Position numbers and translations under genes: made by a program. DNA of 46,328 nucleotides from Chthoniobacterales bacterium (GTDB lineage: Bacteria; Verrucomicrobiota; Verrucomicrobiia; Chthoniobacterales; UBA10450), in assembly GCA_013815325.1 (NCBI GenBank), contig JACDGM010000022.1, positions 1 to 46,328 of the forward strand. Reading direction: 5' to 3'. Positions 10,560-20,722 of the stretch are shown here, in pieces. A model generated the notes under the pieces. That model was given only the letters and a program-made list of their open reading frames with translations. It did no database searches and was not told the origin of the DNA. Positions within the stretch are counted from its first letter, which is position 1, and each line of letters starts with the position of its first letter.

Positions 10560-11708
10560 ATGGACCGAATTCCGGTCGCAGGGCCGTCGATCACTCAACG
10601 TGAGATCGATTACGTCACGGATGCTGTCACGAACGCTTGGTACAGCAGCGCCAATATGTATCACGCACGCTTCGAAACTGCGTTCGCTTCGTATGTAGGT
10701 CGCAGCCACGCGATGGCTCTGCCGTCGTGCACGTCAGCGATTCACCTGAGCCTGCTCGCCCTCGGCATCGGCCCCGGCGACGAGGTCATCATCCCAGACA
10801 GCACGTGGATCGCCTCGGCAGCTCCCATTTCCTACGTCGGCGCGATTCCCGTGTTCGTCGACATTGATGCCGTGAGCTGGTGTATTCGACCCGATGCGTT
10901 CACCTCAGCAATCACCGATAGAACGAAGGCAGTGATCCTCGTCGACTTATACGGGAGCATGCCCGACATGACTTCGTTGCTGCCAATCGCTCATTCGCAT
11001 GGTATCAAAGTGATCGAGGACGCCGCGGAGGCAATCGGCTCATCGTTTCAGGGAAAGCTCGCAGGCGGATTTGGCGACGTGAGTGTTTTCAGCTTTCATG
11101 GATCTAAAACGCTAACAACTGGGGAAGGGGGCATGTTGGTCACCGACAGCCGCGAGATCTATGAGCGCGCGCAGCTTTTACGTGACCACGGGCGGATGAC
11201 GGGCGATGTTCAATTCTTCAATTCGGAAGTCGCGTATAAATACAAGATGAGTAGCATGCAAGCTGCATTGGGACTGGCGCAGCTGGAGCGAATAGAAGAA
11301 TTGGTGACTCGAAAGCGTGAAATCTTCTCGTGGTACGCGGCTGCACTTCCGAAGAACGCCGGCATAGAGCTGAATGCCGAACCTGCGGGCGTCAGGAACA
11401 GTTATTGGATGGTGACAGCGGTTTGGGACCGTGCGTTCGGCAAGAGCAAGAACGAGGTCATTAGTGCAATGCGCGAGGCGGGCATAGATGTGAGGCCCTT
11501 TTTCCACCCTCTCAGCTCGTTGCCAGCGTACAGCGGCCACGTACGCTCATCCGGAGCGCGTGTCGCGAATTCTACGAGTTACGATATAGGAGCTCGTGCC
11601 GTGAATCTCCCGTCGGGATTCAATCTGTCAGAGGGAGATGTCACCAGAATTCTGAACACGCTGTCCGCTATTCTGACTAACAGGGTTTCAGAGATTGAAC
11701 GCGCGTGA
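10560..11708 (+). CDS. DegT/DnrJ/EryC1/StrS sugar aminotransferase (perosamine synthase-like)
   Basis: 382-residue PLP-dependent aminotransferase. The N-terminus IPVAGPSITQREIDYVTDAV and the GIGPGDEVIIPDSTWIASA block resemble GDP-perosamine synthase and other C4-aminating members. IEDAAEAIG (152-160) contacts PLP, and Lys183 in SFHGSKTLTTGEGGM is the Schiff-base lysine. The inferred reaction is glutamate-dependent amination of the C4 ketone of the CDP-6-deoxy sugar made upstream. C3 amination would need a 3-keto intermediate, and no isomerase for that is visible. ATG 10560 was chosen over 10542 because it lies just after the upstream stop, with AAGGA seven to eleven bases ahead. Confidence 0.92.
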   Translation: MDRIPVAGPSITQREIDYVTDAVTNAWYSSANMYHARFETAFASYVGRSHAMALPSCTSAIHLSLLALGIGPGDEVIIPDSTWIASAAPISYVGAIPVFVDIDAVSWCIRPDAFTSAITDRTKAVILVDLYGSMPDMTSLLPIAHSHGIKVIEDAAEAIGSSFQGKLAGGFGDVSVFSFHGSKTLTTGEGGMLVTDSREIYERAQLLRDHGRMTGDVQFFNSEVAYKYKMSSMQAALGLAQLERIEELVTRKREIFSWYAAALPKNAGIELNAEPAGVRNSYWMVTAVWDRAFGKSKNEVISAMREAGIDVRPFFHPLSSLPAYSGHVRSSGARVANSTSYDIGARAVNLPSGFNLSEGDVTRILNTLSAILTNRVSEIERA

Positions 11709-12703
11709 TGACGCAGTCGGCGCCTTCGAACACAAGTTCGGCCCCTTCGACGGCTCCGCTAGTAACGATCGGAATTCCGACCTTCAATAGATCGAAGAGC
11801 CTAGCGCGAGCGGTCGAATCTGCTCGTTCGCAGGTCTATCCTAATATCGAGATAGTCATTTCGGATAATGCCTCGACGGATACCACGCGAGACTTTTGTA
11901 CACGCATGTGCGGTGCGGACACGCGAGTGCGCTACTTGCGCCAACCATCGAATGTGGGTGCGGAGCGCAATTTTGCTGCTGTGCTCGAGGCCGGCCGAGG
12001 AGAATTTTTCCTGTGGTTGGCCGATGACGACTGGATCGACGCTGACTATGTCAGTCTTTGCGTAGTACAACTCATCGCACGAACCGATGTTGTCTTGGTG
12101 TCTGGTAATTCACAATTTCATGATGCGGACGGAAACGAAGTGATTGCGCGGTCCTTCCAAATCGAAGCTGATTCGGGGTTCGACCGAGTTCGTTCGTACT
12201 ATCTCGCGGTGGATGACAATGCTGTCTTCTACGGTGTCATGAGACGGCAAGGAACGCACCTCGGAACAAAGCCTACAATTGCTGCTGATTGGTATTTTGT
12301 CGCAGCGCTTGCCGCGCGCGGTAAGATCCTCATGCTTTCCGGAACCTGTCTCCACAGATCAAGCGCGGGCGCGTCGGCCAACCTCGAGAAGCTGACCAAC
12401 TATTACAACCTTTCGGGTCGGACGGGACGCAATCCGTACGGTCTGATCGCGCGCAATGCAGCGAAGCGAGTACTATGGACTGATCATGAGTTTCGCAACA
12501 TGCCGCTCAGTGCCCGAGTGTCTTTGGCAGCTGCTGTCTATTCGATCATCTATCGCCGCTTTTGCCAGCGCCTTTCCAGGCCAACACTCATGCGAGATCG
12601 GCTAATTGATACTGTACACGAAGGGATATTTGCCGCGGCCAGACGCTTGCGGGGGCTCTCCGGATCTGCGGAAAAGGTAGAAACCGCGCAACTATCTCCG
12701 TAA
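11708..12703 (+). CDS. GT2-family glycosyltransferase
   Basis: 331-residue GT-A transferase. After a short polar N-terminus, LVTIGIPTFNRSKSLARAVE and IEIVISDNASTDTT mark the nucleotide-binding half. The metal-binding triad is in WLADDDWI (Asp106-108). The junction reads GTGATG: ATG 11708 shares one base with the upstream TGA, and GTG 11705 is an alternative that adds one residue. It follows the sugar cassette directly and could transfer its product, which is inference from order only. Confidence 0.88.
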   Translation: MTQSAPSNTSSAPSTAPLVTIGIPTFNRSKSLARAVESARSQVYPNIEIVISDNASTDTTRDFCTRMCGADTRVRYLRQPSNVGAERNFAAVLEAGRGEFFLWLADDDWIDADYVSLCVVQLIARTDVVLVSGNSQFHDADGNEVIARSFQIEADSGFDRVRSYYLAVDDNAVFYGVMRRQGTHLGTKPTIAADWYFVAALAARGKILMLSGTCLHRSSAGASANLEKLTNYYNLSGRTGRNPYGLIARNAAKRVLWTDHEFRNMPLSARVSLAAAVYSIIYRRFCQRLSRPTLMRDRLIDTVHEGIFAAARRLRGLSGSAEKVETAQLSP

Positions 12704-14002
12704 GTGATATTGAAAGTCACATATGATATTTCCGTCCTCAGTCACGGCTATCGCTCCGATCCCGCGCGCACGGGCATTTTCCGTGTCATCGACCGTACGG
12801 CGAAAGGACTGCAATCCCGCGCCGATGTCGAGCTCCAGCTTTCATCTGCGGAGTCATGGGAAAATCACTACTGGGCAGGCCGCTTTCTCGAGGACGAAGC
12901 GACGCAGGGGAGGAACATGCTCGCGCCGGGGGGCCCTCTCGCAGCGGGTCTGTATCACGCGCAAGACTTCCTTTACGGTCCTGGCGCAGCAGTGCGCAAA
13001 TCCTCGGTCGGTCGTGCGGCAACGCGGATCGTGCGGAGAGTGAGCGGGGCGCTCACGAGCAGGACGTCGCCGCTCCGCAGATCCGCGCTCACCGGACGCG
13101 ATATCTTTCACTCCGGGTTTCACGCGTTTCCCGATACGACTCTCCACGTCAAGGGGTTACGCCGCTTCGTTACCGTCTACGATCTCATCCCTGTGCTATT
13201 CCCGGAGTTTTTCGCTGAAGGGATTTCGGTGATCATACGGGAGCTGTTCCTCGAGATGCTCCGAAGCATCGGCCCGGATGACTACGTTCTGGCGATTTCC
13301 GAAGCGACGCGGAGGGATCTCTGCGCGTATCTGCCGATCGATCCAGCCCGCGTATTCGTCGCTCCGCTCGCTGCCTCTGAAAATCTTTTCTATCCAGTAA
13401 CGAATTGTGAAGAGATAGCCTCTACCCGCGCTCGCTACGGTATCCCAATAGACGCTGTTTACCTCCTGAGCGTGAACACGTTGGAGCCGCGCAAGAACAT
13501 GGCGCACGCGCTTCGCTGCTTCGCAGAAGTGTTGCAAGAATCTGGTATTCCGGATCTCTATTTTGTTCTTGTAGGAACTCGAGGGTGGGACTTCCAGGGC
13601 ATTCTGAACACCATCGCCGATTCGAAGCTCATTGGTGACAGGGTGATCCTGGCGGGATTCGTTCCCGATGAAGAGTTGGCCGCGCTCTACTCCGGCGCCC
13701 TCGCGTTCGTCTATCCGTCGCATTACGAGGGATTTGGACTGCCACCTCTCGAGGCGATGCAGTGTGGAACTCCTGTGATTACCTCTAATACCTCTTCACT
13801 GCCCGAGGTTGTCGGCGATGCCGGAATCATGATATCGCCCACCGATTCCGATGCACTCAGTCAGGCCATGTTGGCAATGTATCAGCAGCCATCCCTCCGT
13901 TCTGTGATGGAGGCGCATTCACTGGCTCGATCGGCGGAATTCAGCTGGACGCGGTATACCGACGACGTCGTACGCTCGTACCGTACGGCTCTGCGCAATT
14001 AG
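12704..14002 (+). CDS. GT4-family glycosyltransferase
   Basis: 432-residue GT-B protein. It begins with a beta strand ([11 protein letters not shown]) and the [10 protein letters not shown] loop common in one GT4 subgroup. [17 protein letters not shown] follows in the middle, then the donor domain with [16 protein letters not shown] and the EX7E stretch [14 protein letters not shown]. It starts at GTG 12704, immediately after the previous stop. The 70 bases after it hold no obvious gene or terminator. Sugar specificity is unknown. Confidence 0.9.
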   Translation: MILKVTYDISVLSHGYRSDPARTGIFRVIDRTAKGLQSRADVELQLSSAESWENHYWAGRFLEDEATQGRNMLAPGGPLAAGLYHAQDFLYGPGAAVRKSSVGRAATRIVRRVSGALTSRTSPLRRSALTGRDIFHSGFHAFPDTTLHVKGLRRFVTVYDLIPVLFPEFFAEGISVIIRELFLEMLRSIGPDDYVLAISEATRRDLCAYLPIDPARVFVAPLAASENLFYPVTNCEEIASTRARYGIPIDAVYLLSVNTLEPRKNMAHALRCFAEVLQESGIPDLYFVLVGTRGWDFQGILNTIADSKLIGDRVILAGFVPDEELAALYSGALAFVYPSHYEGFGLPPLEAMQCGTPVITSNTSSLPEVVGDAGIMISPTDSDALSQAMLAMYQQPSLRSVMEAHSLARSAEFSWTRYTDDVVRSYRTALRN

Positions 14003-14072
14003 AACTCTTCTCCATGCAGCGAACGTGCGGATAGCGAAAGCGGCGTTCGAAGCTAGATCGACGTGACCTAAG

Positions 14073-14750
14073 GTGCCGTTGCTTTCACGTATGCTGTATC
14101 CTCTCCGTCGCGCGTTTCATCGTCGCATTCCGGGGGAGATCGATTGTTTTCCCCCGATCGACACCGACCTCGAGGAGTTTCGGCCGTATCTCCGTGGGCG
14201 CGTGTTGAATGCCGGTGCCGGTGTGCGAGAGGTTTCCCATCTCGTCGATGGGGAGCTCATCAATCAGGATATCACTTGGGCTGGCGACGAACGCACCAAT
14301 ATCCAGATCTACTCGCCCCTTCATTTCATTCCGGTTGCGAACGACCATTTCGACGCGATCCTCTGTATCGCGGTGCTCGAGCACGTGGAGAATCCACAGC
14401 AAGTGATGGCCGAGATGTTTCGGGTCCTCAAGTCAGGTGGCCACCTCGTGCTCGAAGTGCCGTTCCTACAGCCCGAACATAAGGTGCCTACGGATTTTCA
14501 GCGCTACACGCGCGATGGGCTGGAGCGTCTCGTAGCCGACAATGGATTTCGGGTCGTGCGCACGAGGGGGTTGTTCACGGTGTATCACACATTGTATTGG
14601 CAGGCGCACATCTGGCTTCATACGAAGCGAACACCCCTGTACCTGCTGGGACGTTTGATCGTTCTGCCCATGCTGCTTCGCCGCGCGCGCCGCTCTACTA
14701 CATACAATGAGCGAATGGCCACGGGGTATCAGATTCTTGCGACGAAGTAG
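14073..14750 (+). CDS. Class I SAM-dependent methyltransferase
   Basis: 225 residues with a Methyltransf_11-type fold: VLNAGAGVREVSHL (44-57), then FDAILCIAVLEHVENPQQVM and MFRVLKSGGHLVLEVPF. The glycine motif is GAGVR, not the usual GCG. A C-terminal hydrophobic stretch (LYLLGRLIVLPMLL) could associate with the membrane. The start is uncertain: GTG 14073 is used, ATG 14091 is possible. In this setting it probably methylates a sugar of the repeat unit or chain end. Confidence 0.8.
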   Translation: MPLLSRMLYPLRRAFHRRIPGEIDCFPPIDTDLEEFRPYLRGRVLNAGAGVREVSHLVDGELINQDITWAGDERTNIQIYSPLHFIPVANDHFDAILCIAVLEHVENPQQVMAEMFRVLKSGGHLVLEVPFLQPEHKVPTDFQRYTRDGLERLVADNGFRVVRTRGLFTVYHTLYWQAHIWLHTKRTPLYLLGRLIVLPMLLRRARRSTTYNERMATGYQILATK

Positions 14751-14800
14751 GCTCCGGTCGCACCAACTCACTGTACGTCCGATCGATCGCGCATGAGAAC

Positions 14801-16003
14801 GTGGCTCGATCGCCCAGACAATGGCGTGCCATTCTCAACGGGCAGCGGCCTCGGCAATTGACAGCATCCGCCAGCGCAGCCGATGGAATGGCGGTTTCCG
14901 CAAGACGACACATTCCGGGGCTGGATGGCGTGCGAGCGATCGCAATCCTTATGGTCGTTTTGCATCATACCGTGTATACGGCACCACGCGAGACTTTTGC
15001 ACAGAAGCTTTTTCTGCACGTGGCAGGGCAGGGCTGGGCGGGGGTCGATTTGTTCTTCGTGCTTTCCGGATTTCTCATCACGGGGATTCTGATTGACGCG
15101 CGCGAATCATTACATGCTCTTCGGAACTTCTACGCGCGACGCGTGCTGCGAATAGTGCCGGTTTACGTCGCCTTTCTTCTTTTCAGTCTGTGGATGGCTC
15201 CTGCCCTGCAGCTCCTGAGTGCGTCCGAGGCGGCGCAACTCCACACCACGCAACTGTGGTTCTGGACGTATTCAGTCAATCTGCTGATCGCATTTCATTC
15301 ATGGAGCGCTGCTAGCTTCCCAACGGTGCACTTGTGGTCACTCGCTGTGGAAGAGCAGTTCTACCTGCTATGGCCGTTTGCCGTGCTCCTCATGACGCCA
15401 CGAACGCTACGGAGAACAGCCGTTGGCTGCATTATCGGTGCAGAGATCTGTCGCCTGCTTTTCATTATCGGTGGAGCAGGTGGACAGGTGAACTACGTCA
15501 TGCTCCCATCCCGCATGGATTCGCTCGCAGCGGGCGCTTTTCTCGCATGCTGCTTCCGGGATCCAGCAGGTTGGGCGCGCCTGTTGAAAGCGCGGCTGTG
15601 GGTGGTGGCACTTTCCTGCCTGCTCCTCACAGGGATTATCGCCCACAGCCATACGATTGACAATCAGGCGCCCCTCGAACAGCTGATCGCCTTTCCAGCA
15701 CTCGTTGCCCTCTCGAGTGTAGTCGTCGCTAGCGCCGTTGGGGGTGGAGCATGGCTTGCGAATCGTTTCTTCAGATTCATCGGAAAGATCAGCTATGGGA
15801 TGTACGTCTGGCACGTAGAAGTTCTTCGCTTGGTGCAACAGTGGATTCCAATTCCCCCGGCCAATCATCAGGAAGCAATCTGGACGTACTACGCGGCGAT
15901 GATTGTCGGAGTTCTGTGCTGCACAATCGCGGTTGCACTATTCAGCTGGTACATCATTGAGCAGCCATTTCTGCGCCTGAAGCGTTTCGTACCGTCCACG
16001 TGA
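14801..16003 (+). CDS. Acyltransferase-3 family membrane protein (OafA-like)
   Basis: 400-residue integral membrane protein with about ten hydrophobic spans. It would O-acetylate (or otherwise acylate) the glycan using cytoplasmic acyl-CoA. The family signature RHIPGLDGVRAIAILMVVLH holds the R-X10-H pair (Arg45, His56), and LWSLAVEEQFYLLWPFAV is another hallmark. GTG 14801 is the longest start. ATG 14888 puts the signature at residue 6, which is typical of the family, and may be the true start. The end overlaps the next gene as GTGATG. Confidence 0.9.
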   Translation: MARSPRQWRAILNGQRPRQLTASASAADGMAVSARRHIPGLDGVRAIAILMVVLHHTVYTAPRETFAQKLFLHVAGQGWAGVDLFFVLSGFLITGILIDARESLHALRNFYARRVLRIVPVYVAFLLFSLWMAPALQLLSASEAAQLHTTQLWFWTYSVNLLIAFHSWSAASFPTVHLWSLAVEEQFYLLWPFAVLLMTPRTLRRTAVGCIIGAEICRLLFIIGGAGGQVNYVMLPSRMDSLAAGAFLACCFRDPAGWARLLKARLWVVALSCLLLTGIIAHSHTIDNQAPLEQLIAFPALVALSSVVVASAVGGGAWLANRFFRFIGKISYGMYVWHVEVLRLVQQWIPIPPANHQEAIWTYYAAMIVGVLCCTIAVALFSWYIIEQPFLRLKRFVPST

Positions 16004-17355
16004 TGCCGCAGCCAGCTCTCGATGTGGAAAGCAACGCCGAGCGCACATTTTCTACGCTCCGCGTTCTTCTTGTCCCCGACTCCATCCACTGGATCACCGG
16101 AACGATTGCGCGCTCGATCGTTGCCTACAACGAGTGGATAGAAGGCACGATCATCTCCGGACATGTGCTGGATATAGTCGCCGGGGATAATCCGCACTTT
16201 TTCGATGCGTTCGACCTCGTGCACTTCGTGTGTCCGTATGCATCCAGAAAGTGGCTGCCTGTGTTGGGTGACCTACTTCCCTGCGTCACGAGTCACCACC
16301 ACGTGAGCGATGACTGGGAGCTTCAGCGACACAACCTCGCGGGAGATGCCATCATCGTCGGCTCGCAGCAGTGGGCCAACGATGTCGCGGAAAGAGGGGC
16401 ATCCCCGGAACGAATCGTCTGCGTGCCGTACGGTGTAGACGCGTCTCGCTTCCTTCCTCCCTCTTCCGATGAACGCCACGCCACTCGGCAAGCACTCGGC
16501 ATATCCGACAAATCCGTAGTCGTCGGCTTTTTTGCGAAGAAGAGCAGCAATGAGCAGGACCGGAAGGGGACCGACGTCTTCGCGTCCGCTGTGCAGCAGT
16601 TGCATCGGATGCTTCCATCGCTAGTAATCCTGATCATTGGGCCGGGATGGGACGAGCTGCTGGACCACCTGTCCAATGCGGGTATCAACTGTATTTGGCG
16701 GCCTTTTGTTCGCGATGCCGCCGATATGCCGAAAATGTATCAGGCGCTCGACTTCTACTGGGTTACCGCCCGCGTCGAAGGAGGGCCCGTTACGCTCCTG
16801 GAAGCCATGAGCACGGCATTGTGCTGTATTACCACGCCAGTGGGACTGGCGAGAGAGATCGTCGAAAGTGGCGCAAACGGCGTCATCGTTCCCTTGAACG
16901 ATGCGAATGCCTTCGCCGTACAAACGGCGCACTTCGCGTTGGCTACGAAGGAGCGCACCGCGCTTGGAGCCGCAGCTCGGGATACTATTCTCCAGACCAT
17001 GGACGTTCCGGTTACCGCGCGGAAGGTACGCATAGCCTACGAGGTCGCACTCGCCCACTTTCGAGGTCGCAACAGCACCCCCCATGAACATCGCGAGTAC
17101 GGCGAGCACGCGCGCCACCGTGCGGTACTGTCCCCTTCTCTCCTCGCTCGCGTCTCGATGCTCGAGCAGCTCACGTGGGCGGAAGCGTTGATGCTGCAAG
17201 GACAACGACCGCTCGCCTTTCGCCTCATATTCGAGAGCTGGGGGAAGTATCCGTTTTCGACGTTGCCACCTCGTTTTCTGTTGCGGAACGCGCTGCCCGA
17301 ACGGCTCGTGCGCGCCATCGTTCGCGTCAAGCTCGGTGTCGCCGGCGTTAGATGA
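16003..17355 (+). CDS. GT4-family glycosyltransferase
   Basis: 450-residue GT-B protein. The N-terminal half has LRVLLVPDSIHWITGTIAR and IIVGSQQWANDVAERG; the donor half has VVVGFFAKKSSNEQDRKGTD and the EX7E motif in VEGGPVTLLEAMSTA. It carries about 90 extra residues after the catalytic domain, partly basic and with no recognised domain. ATG 16003 shares a base with the upstream TGA; GTG 16000 is the alternative. Substrate unknown. Confidence 0.87.
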   Translation: MPQPALDVESNAERTFSTLRVLLVPDSIHWITGTIARSIVAYNEWIEGTIISGHVLDIVAGDNPHFFDAFDLVHFVCPYASRKWLPVLGDLLPCVTSHHHVSDDWELQRHNLAGDAIIVGSQQWANDVAERGASPERIVCVPYGVDASRFLPPSSDERHATRQALGISDKSVVVGFFAKKSSNEQDRKGTDVFASAVQQLHRMLPSLVILIIGPGWDELLDHLSNAGINCIWRPFVRDAADMPKMYQALDFYWVTARVEGGPVTLLEAMSTALCCITTPVGLAREIVESGANGVIVPLNDANAFAVQTAHFALATKERTALGAAARDTILQTMDVPVTARKVRIAYEVALAHFRGRNSTPHEHREYGEHARHRAVLSPSLLARVSMLEQLTWAEALMLQGQRPLAFRLIFESWGKYPFSTLPPRFLLRNALPERLVRAIVRVKLGVAGVR

Positions 17356-18317
17356 ACGTCACTGTCGGCATCGACGCGGCGCGTGCACCACTCGTCTCCG
17401 TGGTCACCTGCTCGCATAATCCGCGACCCGATTACCTTGCGCGCGCGCTGAGTGCACTCACCGCGCAAACCGTCAATGCGGCAAAATGGGAGTTCGTGCT
17501 CGTCGATAGCGCGAGTGCAGAACCCCTCGCATCAACGGTAGATCTTTCCTGGCATCCGCGAGCGCGTTGCGTTCGTGAAGACGAAAGTGGTCTCACTCGA
17601 GCACGTCTCCGCGGAATCGCCGAATCGACAGGCGACCTCCTCGTATTCGTCGACGACGACAACGTACTGGACCCGGATTTTCTGGAACAGGCGCTTCGTA
17701 TTTATCGTGAACGCCCGGATATTGGATCGTGGAGCGGCGCCACCCGTCCCGGCTTCGATGCGCCAGCGCCGAGCTGGACGCGGCGTCACTTCGGCAATCT
17801 GGTGATTCGGGAGGTGCCGAAAGATCTGTGGTCGAACATTCCGATGCTTCCGGAGACAATGCCTTGCGGCGCGGGACTCTGCGTTCGGCGTTCGGTGGCC
17901 GCATCCTACGCCGCACTCCATACCAGTGGCAAACGCCCGTTCGCGTTGGATCGCAACGGCACTTCACTTCTTTCCGGAGGCGACAATGACCTTGCCGCTT
18001 GCGCATGCGATATCGGCCTCGGGGTCGGTATCTTCGGCGCTCTCAAGCTCACACATCTAATACCGGCCAATAGACTTCAGGAACGATACCTTCTGGACCT
18101 CGCGGAGAATATTGCACTCTCCACCGTCATTCTTCGATCGTTCCGCTCGGACGCGGCGGTGCGGGTGCCCTCTCTCAAGCGGCGCGCTCTTGACGCACTT
18201 CGCCTCCTTACACTCACGTCACATGAGCGACGCATTTTTCTCGCCGTCAGACGGGGAGAGCGCAGAGCGGCCCAGCAGCTCGCGGTGCTGTCCACTCAGT
18301 CCGTATCACAGTCGTGA
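17352..18317 (+). CDS. GT2-family glycosyltransferase
   Basis: 321-residue GT-A enzyme. LVSVVTCSHNPRPDYLARAL opens the nucleotide-binding half, and the metal triad is DDDNVLD (Asp101-103). A cysteine-containing MPCGAGLCVRR segment and GGDNDLAACA follow, as in relatives that place an acidic base there. The start overlaps the previous stop as ATGA and the end overlaps the next gene as GTGA. Sugar specificity is not visible. Confidence 0.88.
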   Translation: MNVTVGIDAARAPLVSVVTCSHNPRPDYLARALSALTAQTVNAAKWEFVLVDSASAEPLASTVDLSWHPRARCVREDESGLTRARLRGIAESTGDLLVFVDDDNVLDPDFLEQALRIYRERPDIGSWSGATRPGFDAPAPSWTRRHFGNLVIREVPKDLWSNIPMLPETMPCGAGLCVRRSVAASYAALHTSGKRPFALDRNGTSLLSGGDNDLAACACDIGLGVGIFGALKLTHLIPANRLQERYLLDLAENIALSTVILRSFRSDAAVRVPSLKRRALDALRLLTLTSHERRIFLAVRRGERRAAQQLAVLSTQSVSQS

Positions 18318-19546
18318 CGACGTCTACACCAGCAGAATTCCTTCGAGACCCGCTCGATGCAGCACCGACGACACGTCCGGTGCGCAGGGTGCTGCACGTA
18401 TTTCACTCGCTCGGCGTGGGGGGCGCGGAGGCGTGGCTGGTCGCGATGCTCGAGTGGATCAGGGAGAATGGTCGTACGCTGCCCGTCGATCTGCGCGTTG
18501 ATGTGTGCATCACCGGCGGCGAACGCACCGTCCTCGATGAGCGCGTCGAAACACTCGGATCGCGTATCTACTATCTGCGCTATGACCGTGCGCACCTCTA
18601 TAGCTTCACAAAGGCCTTCCGGCGGCTACTCGCCTGCGGGCGATACGATGCCATTCATGATCACGGCGACTACGGTGCCGGCGTGCACCTGCTGCTGGGG
18701 TCCGGTCAACTCCCGCGCGCCCGTGTGGTACACATTCACAATCCTGCAGCGACGTTTGGCCCGTCTCTCTTGAAAAGGCTCGGCCGCGCGGTCGGAAGGG
18801 CGGGATTGACACGATTCGCGACGACCGTGGCGGGAACGTCGTTGCGTATTCTGCACGAATACTCATTTGCTCCATCCGCCGATATTTCGCAGCGACGGAT
18901 GGCGCTGCACTGTGGTTTCGATCTGACTCCTTTCGCCTACGACGCTGAACGCGCGCGGGCCGAGCTGCGGAAGGAGTTTGGCTGGAGCGACGAGACAAAA
19001 ATCCTCTTGTTCGTCGGTCGCCTCGAATCGCACTTCAATCAGAAGAACCCACGCTTCGCGCTCGCCGTCGCACGCGCATGCATCCAGCGCGATTCGCGAG
19101 TACGTGCCATCTTCGTCGGCTCGGGAGATGAGGCTCGCCGCGAAATTCAGGCGGAGCTCGAAGCCGAGCATCTCGATGAGGCCATTCGCTTGCCGGGGCT
19201 ACGCTTCGACGTACCGCGAATGATGCTTGCCGCCGAGCTGCTCCTCTTTCCATCGATCGCCGAGGGACTCGGAATGGTAGCGGTAGAGGCGCAGGCGGCA
19301 GGTCTACGCGTGCTCGCATCGGACTCGACGCCACGGGAGTGCGTCGTAGTTCCCGAGCTCGTTGAATTTCTTTCGCTGGGCGCCTCACCCTCGGAGTGGG
19401 CGGATCGCGCACTGAAAATAATGACTTCGAGTCCGCCCAGCCGCGCCACGGCACGGGCTGCGGTCTACGACTCTTCGTTCTCCGTCGAGAACTCGATACG
19501 AGCGTTGCTGGACGAGTACGACTTCGGAACCACGTCGCCTCCGTGA
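18314..19546 (+). CDS. GT4-family glycosyltransferase (first of a paralogous tandem pair)
   Basis: 410-residue GT-B protein beginning, after about 23 variable residues, with RVLHVFHSLGVGGAEAWLVA, the classic GGAE acceptor loop. YDAIHDHGDYGAGVHLLLG and the EX7E stretch EGLGMVAVEAQAAG follow. The next gene has the same architecture and similar motifs throughout, which suggests a tandem duplication followed by divergence. It starts at GTG 18314 within a GTGA overlap. Confidence 0.9.
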   Translation: MTTSTPAEFLRDPLDAAPTTRPVRRVLHVFHSLGVGGAEAWLVAMLEWIRENGRTLPVDLRVDVCITGGERTVLDERVETLGSRIYYLRYDRAHLYSFTKAFRRLLACGRYDAIHDHGDYGAGVHLLLGSGQLPRARVVHIHNPAATFGPSLLKRLGRAVGRAGLTRFATTVAGTSLRILHEYSFAPSADISQRRMALHCGFDLTPFAYDAERARAELRKEFGWSDETKILLFVGRLESHFNQKNPRFALAVARACIQRDSRVRAIFVGSGDEARREIQAELEAEHLDEAIRLPGLRFDVPRMMLAAELLLFPSIAEGLGMVAVEAQAAGLRVLASDSTPRECVVVPELVEFLSLGASPSEWADRALKIMTSSPPSRATARAAVYDSSFSVENSIRALLDEYDFGTTSPP

Positions 19547-20718
19547 GGGGCACCGCCGCGCCTGGGCGGCCGCCGCGCGTCATTCATATCGTCGAGAGTC
19601 TCGACACCGGCGCTGTGGAAGGCTGGTTGCTTCGGATGCTCAAGGCGGCGCATTCATTCGGCCGGGAGCTGGACTGGACGTTCTATACGACACTATCGCG
19701 TCCGGGCCGCTTCGACGATGAAGCGCGGGGATTGGGCGCGACCGTCATCAACACGCCCTTCGAGCTTGGCGCGCGGCTGAAGTTCTTCCAGCATCTTCGC
19801 CAAACTCTTCGATCGGGCGACTATGACGTGCTACACTGTCATCACGACATTGTGAGTGCGGTGTATTTGCTAGCGTCTGCTGGACTTCCGATCCCGCGCA
19901 AGATCGTCCACACCCACAACGGCGATCTTCACGTGCCGACAGACAGCAAGCTGAAGGCCGCGATGCTGCGAGAGCCGTTGCGCCGACTCTGCCTGCGGCT
20001 GGCGGACCGCATCGTCGGAATCTCGCACTACACGCTCGAGACATTCCTTCGAGGTGCAGCGCCCCGAGCGCCGCGTGACCTGGTTCTCTACTATGGTATA
20101 GACACCAGCCCGTACCACGAGCCTCCGCCGACGTCGGCCCCCTTGCTCGGCTCGCTCGGGCTTCCGCTCGACGCTCGAATTCTGCTCTTCGTAAGCCGAT
20201 TGGTGAGCTACAAAAATCCGCTCTACGTGGTCGATATCATAGCCGAGTTGGCCAGCGCCCAGCCTGCGGTGTGCGCCATTTTCGTTGGCGCTGGCCCTCT
20301 TGCCGAGGAGATACAAACGCATGCGCAATCTCGAGGCGTGGAGAATCGGGTTCGAGTTCTCGGCTGGCGGGACGATACGGTGGCCATAATGCAGCTATCC
20401 GACCTCCTCGTTTTCCCGCGGACAGAAACGGACGAGCCGGACGCCGGCAGGGAAGGCCTCGGCCTCGTCGTCGTGGAAGCGCAGGCAGCAGCACTCCCTG
20501 CACTTCTGTCCTACGGCATTCCAGGTGATGCCATAGTCATTTCCGATCTCTGCGATGTGCTGCCGCTGAAAGCCGGTGCAAAGGAATGGGCGCTTCGGGC
20601 ACTCGAGATTCTCGCACGACCTCGAAAAGACGTTTCTATTGCACTGCGGTTAATCGAAGAATCCCGATTCTCACTGCATGCCGGCTTTCAGGCGCTCATG
20701 CAACTGCACCAAAGCTAG
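19543..20718 (+). CDS. GT4-family glycosyltransferase (second of a paralogous tandem pair)
   Basis: 391 residues. RVIHIVESLDTGAVEGWLLR lines up with the start of the upstream neighbour, but GGAE is replaced by GAVE. YDVLHCHHDIVSAVYLL and EGLGLVVVEAQAAA are also parallel. GTG 19543 gives the GTGA overlap and the shared N-terminus; an upstream ATG at 19396 adds 49 residues that only translate the neighbour's sequence out of frame. The changed loop may mean a different acceptor. Confidence 0.9.
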   Translation: MRGTAAPGRPPRVIHIVESLDTGAVEGWLLRMLKAAHSFGRELDWTFYTTLSRPGRFDDEARGLGATVINTPFELGARLKFFQHLRQTLRSGDYDVLHCHHDIVSAVYLLASAGLPIPRKIVHTHNGDLHVPTDSKLKAAMLREPLRRLCLRLADRIVGISHYTLETFLRGAAPRAPRDLVLYYGIDTSPYHEPPPTSAPLLGSLGLPLDARILLFVSRLVSYKNPLYVVDIIAELASAQPAVCAIFVGAGPLAEEIQTHAQSRGVENRVRVLGWRDDTVAIMQLSDLLVFPRTETDEPDAGREGLGLVVVEAQAAALPALLSYGIPGDAIVISDLCDVLPLKAGAKEWALRALEILARPRKDVSIALRLIEESRFSLHAGFQALMQLHQS

Positions 20719-20722
20719 CAGA

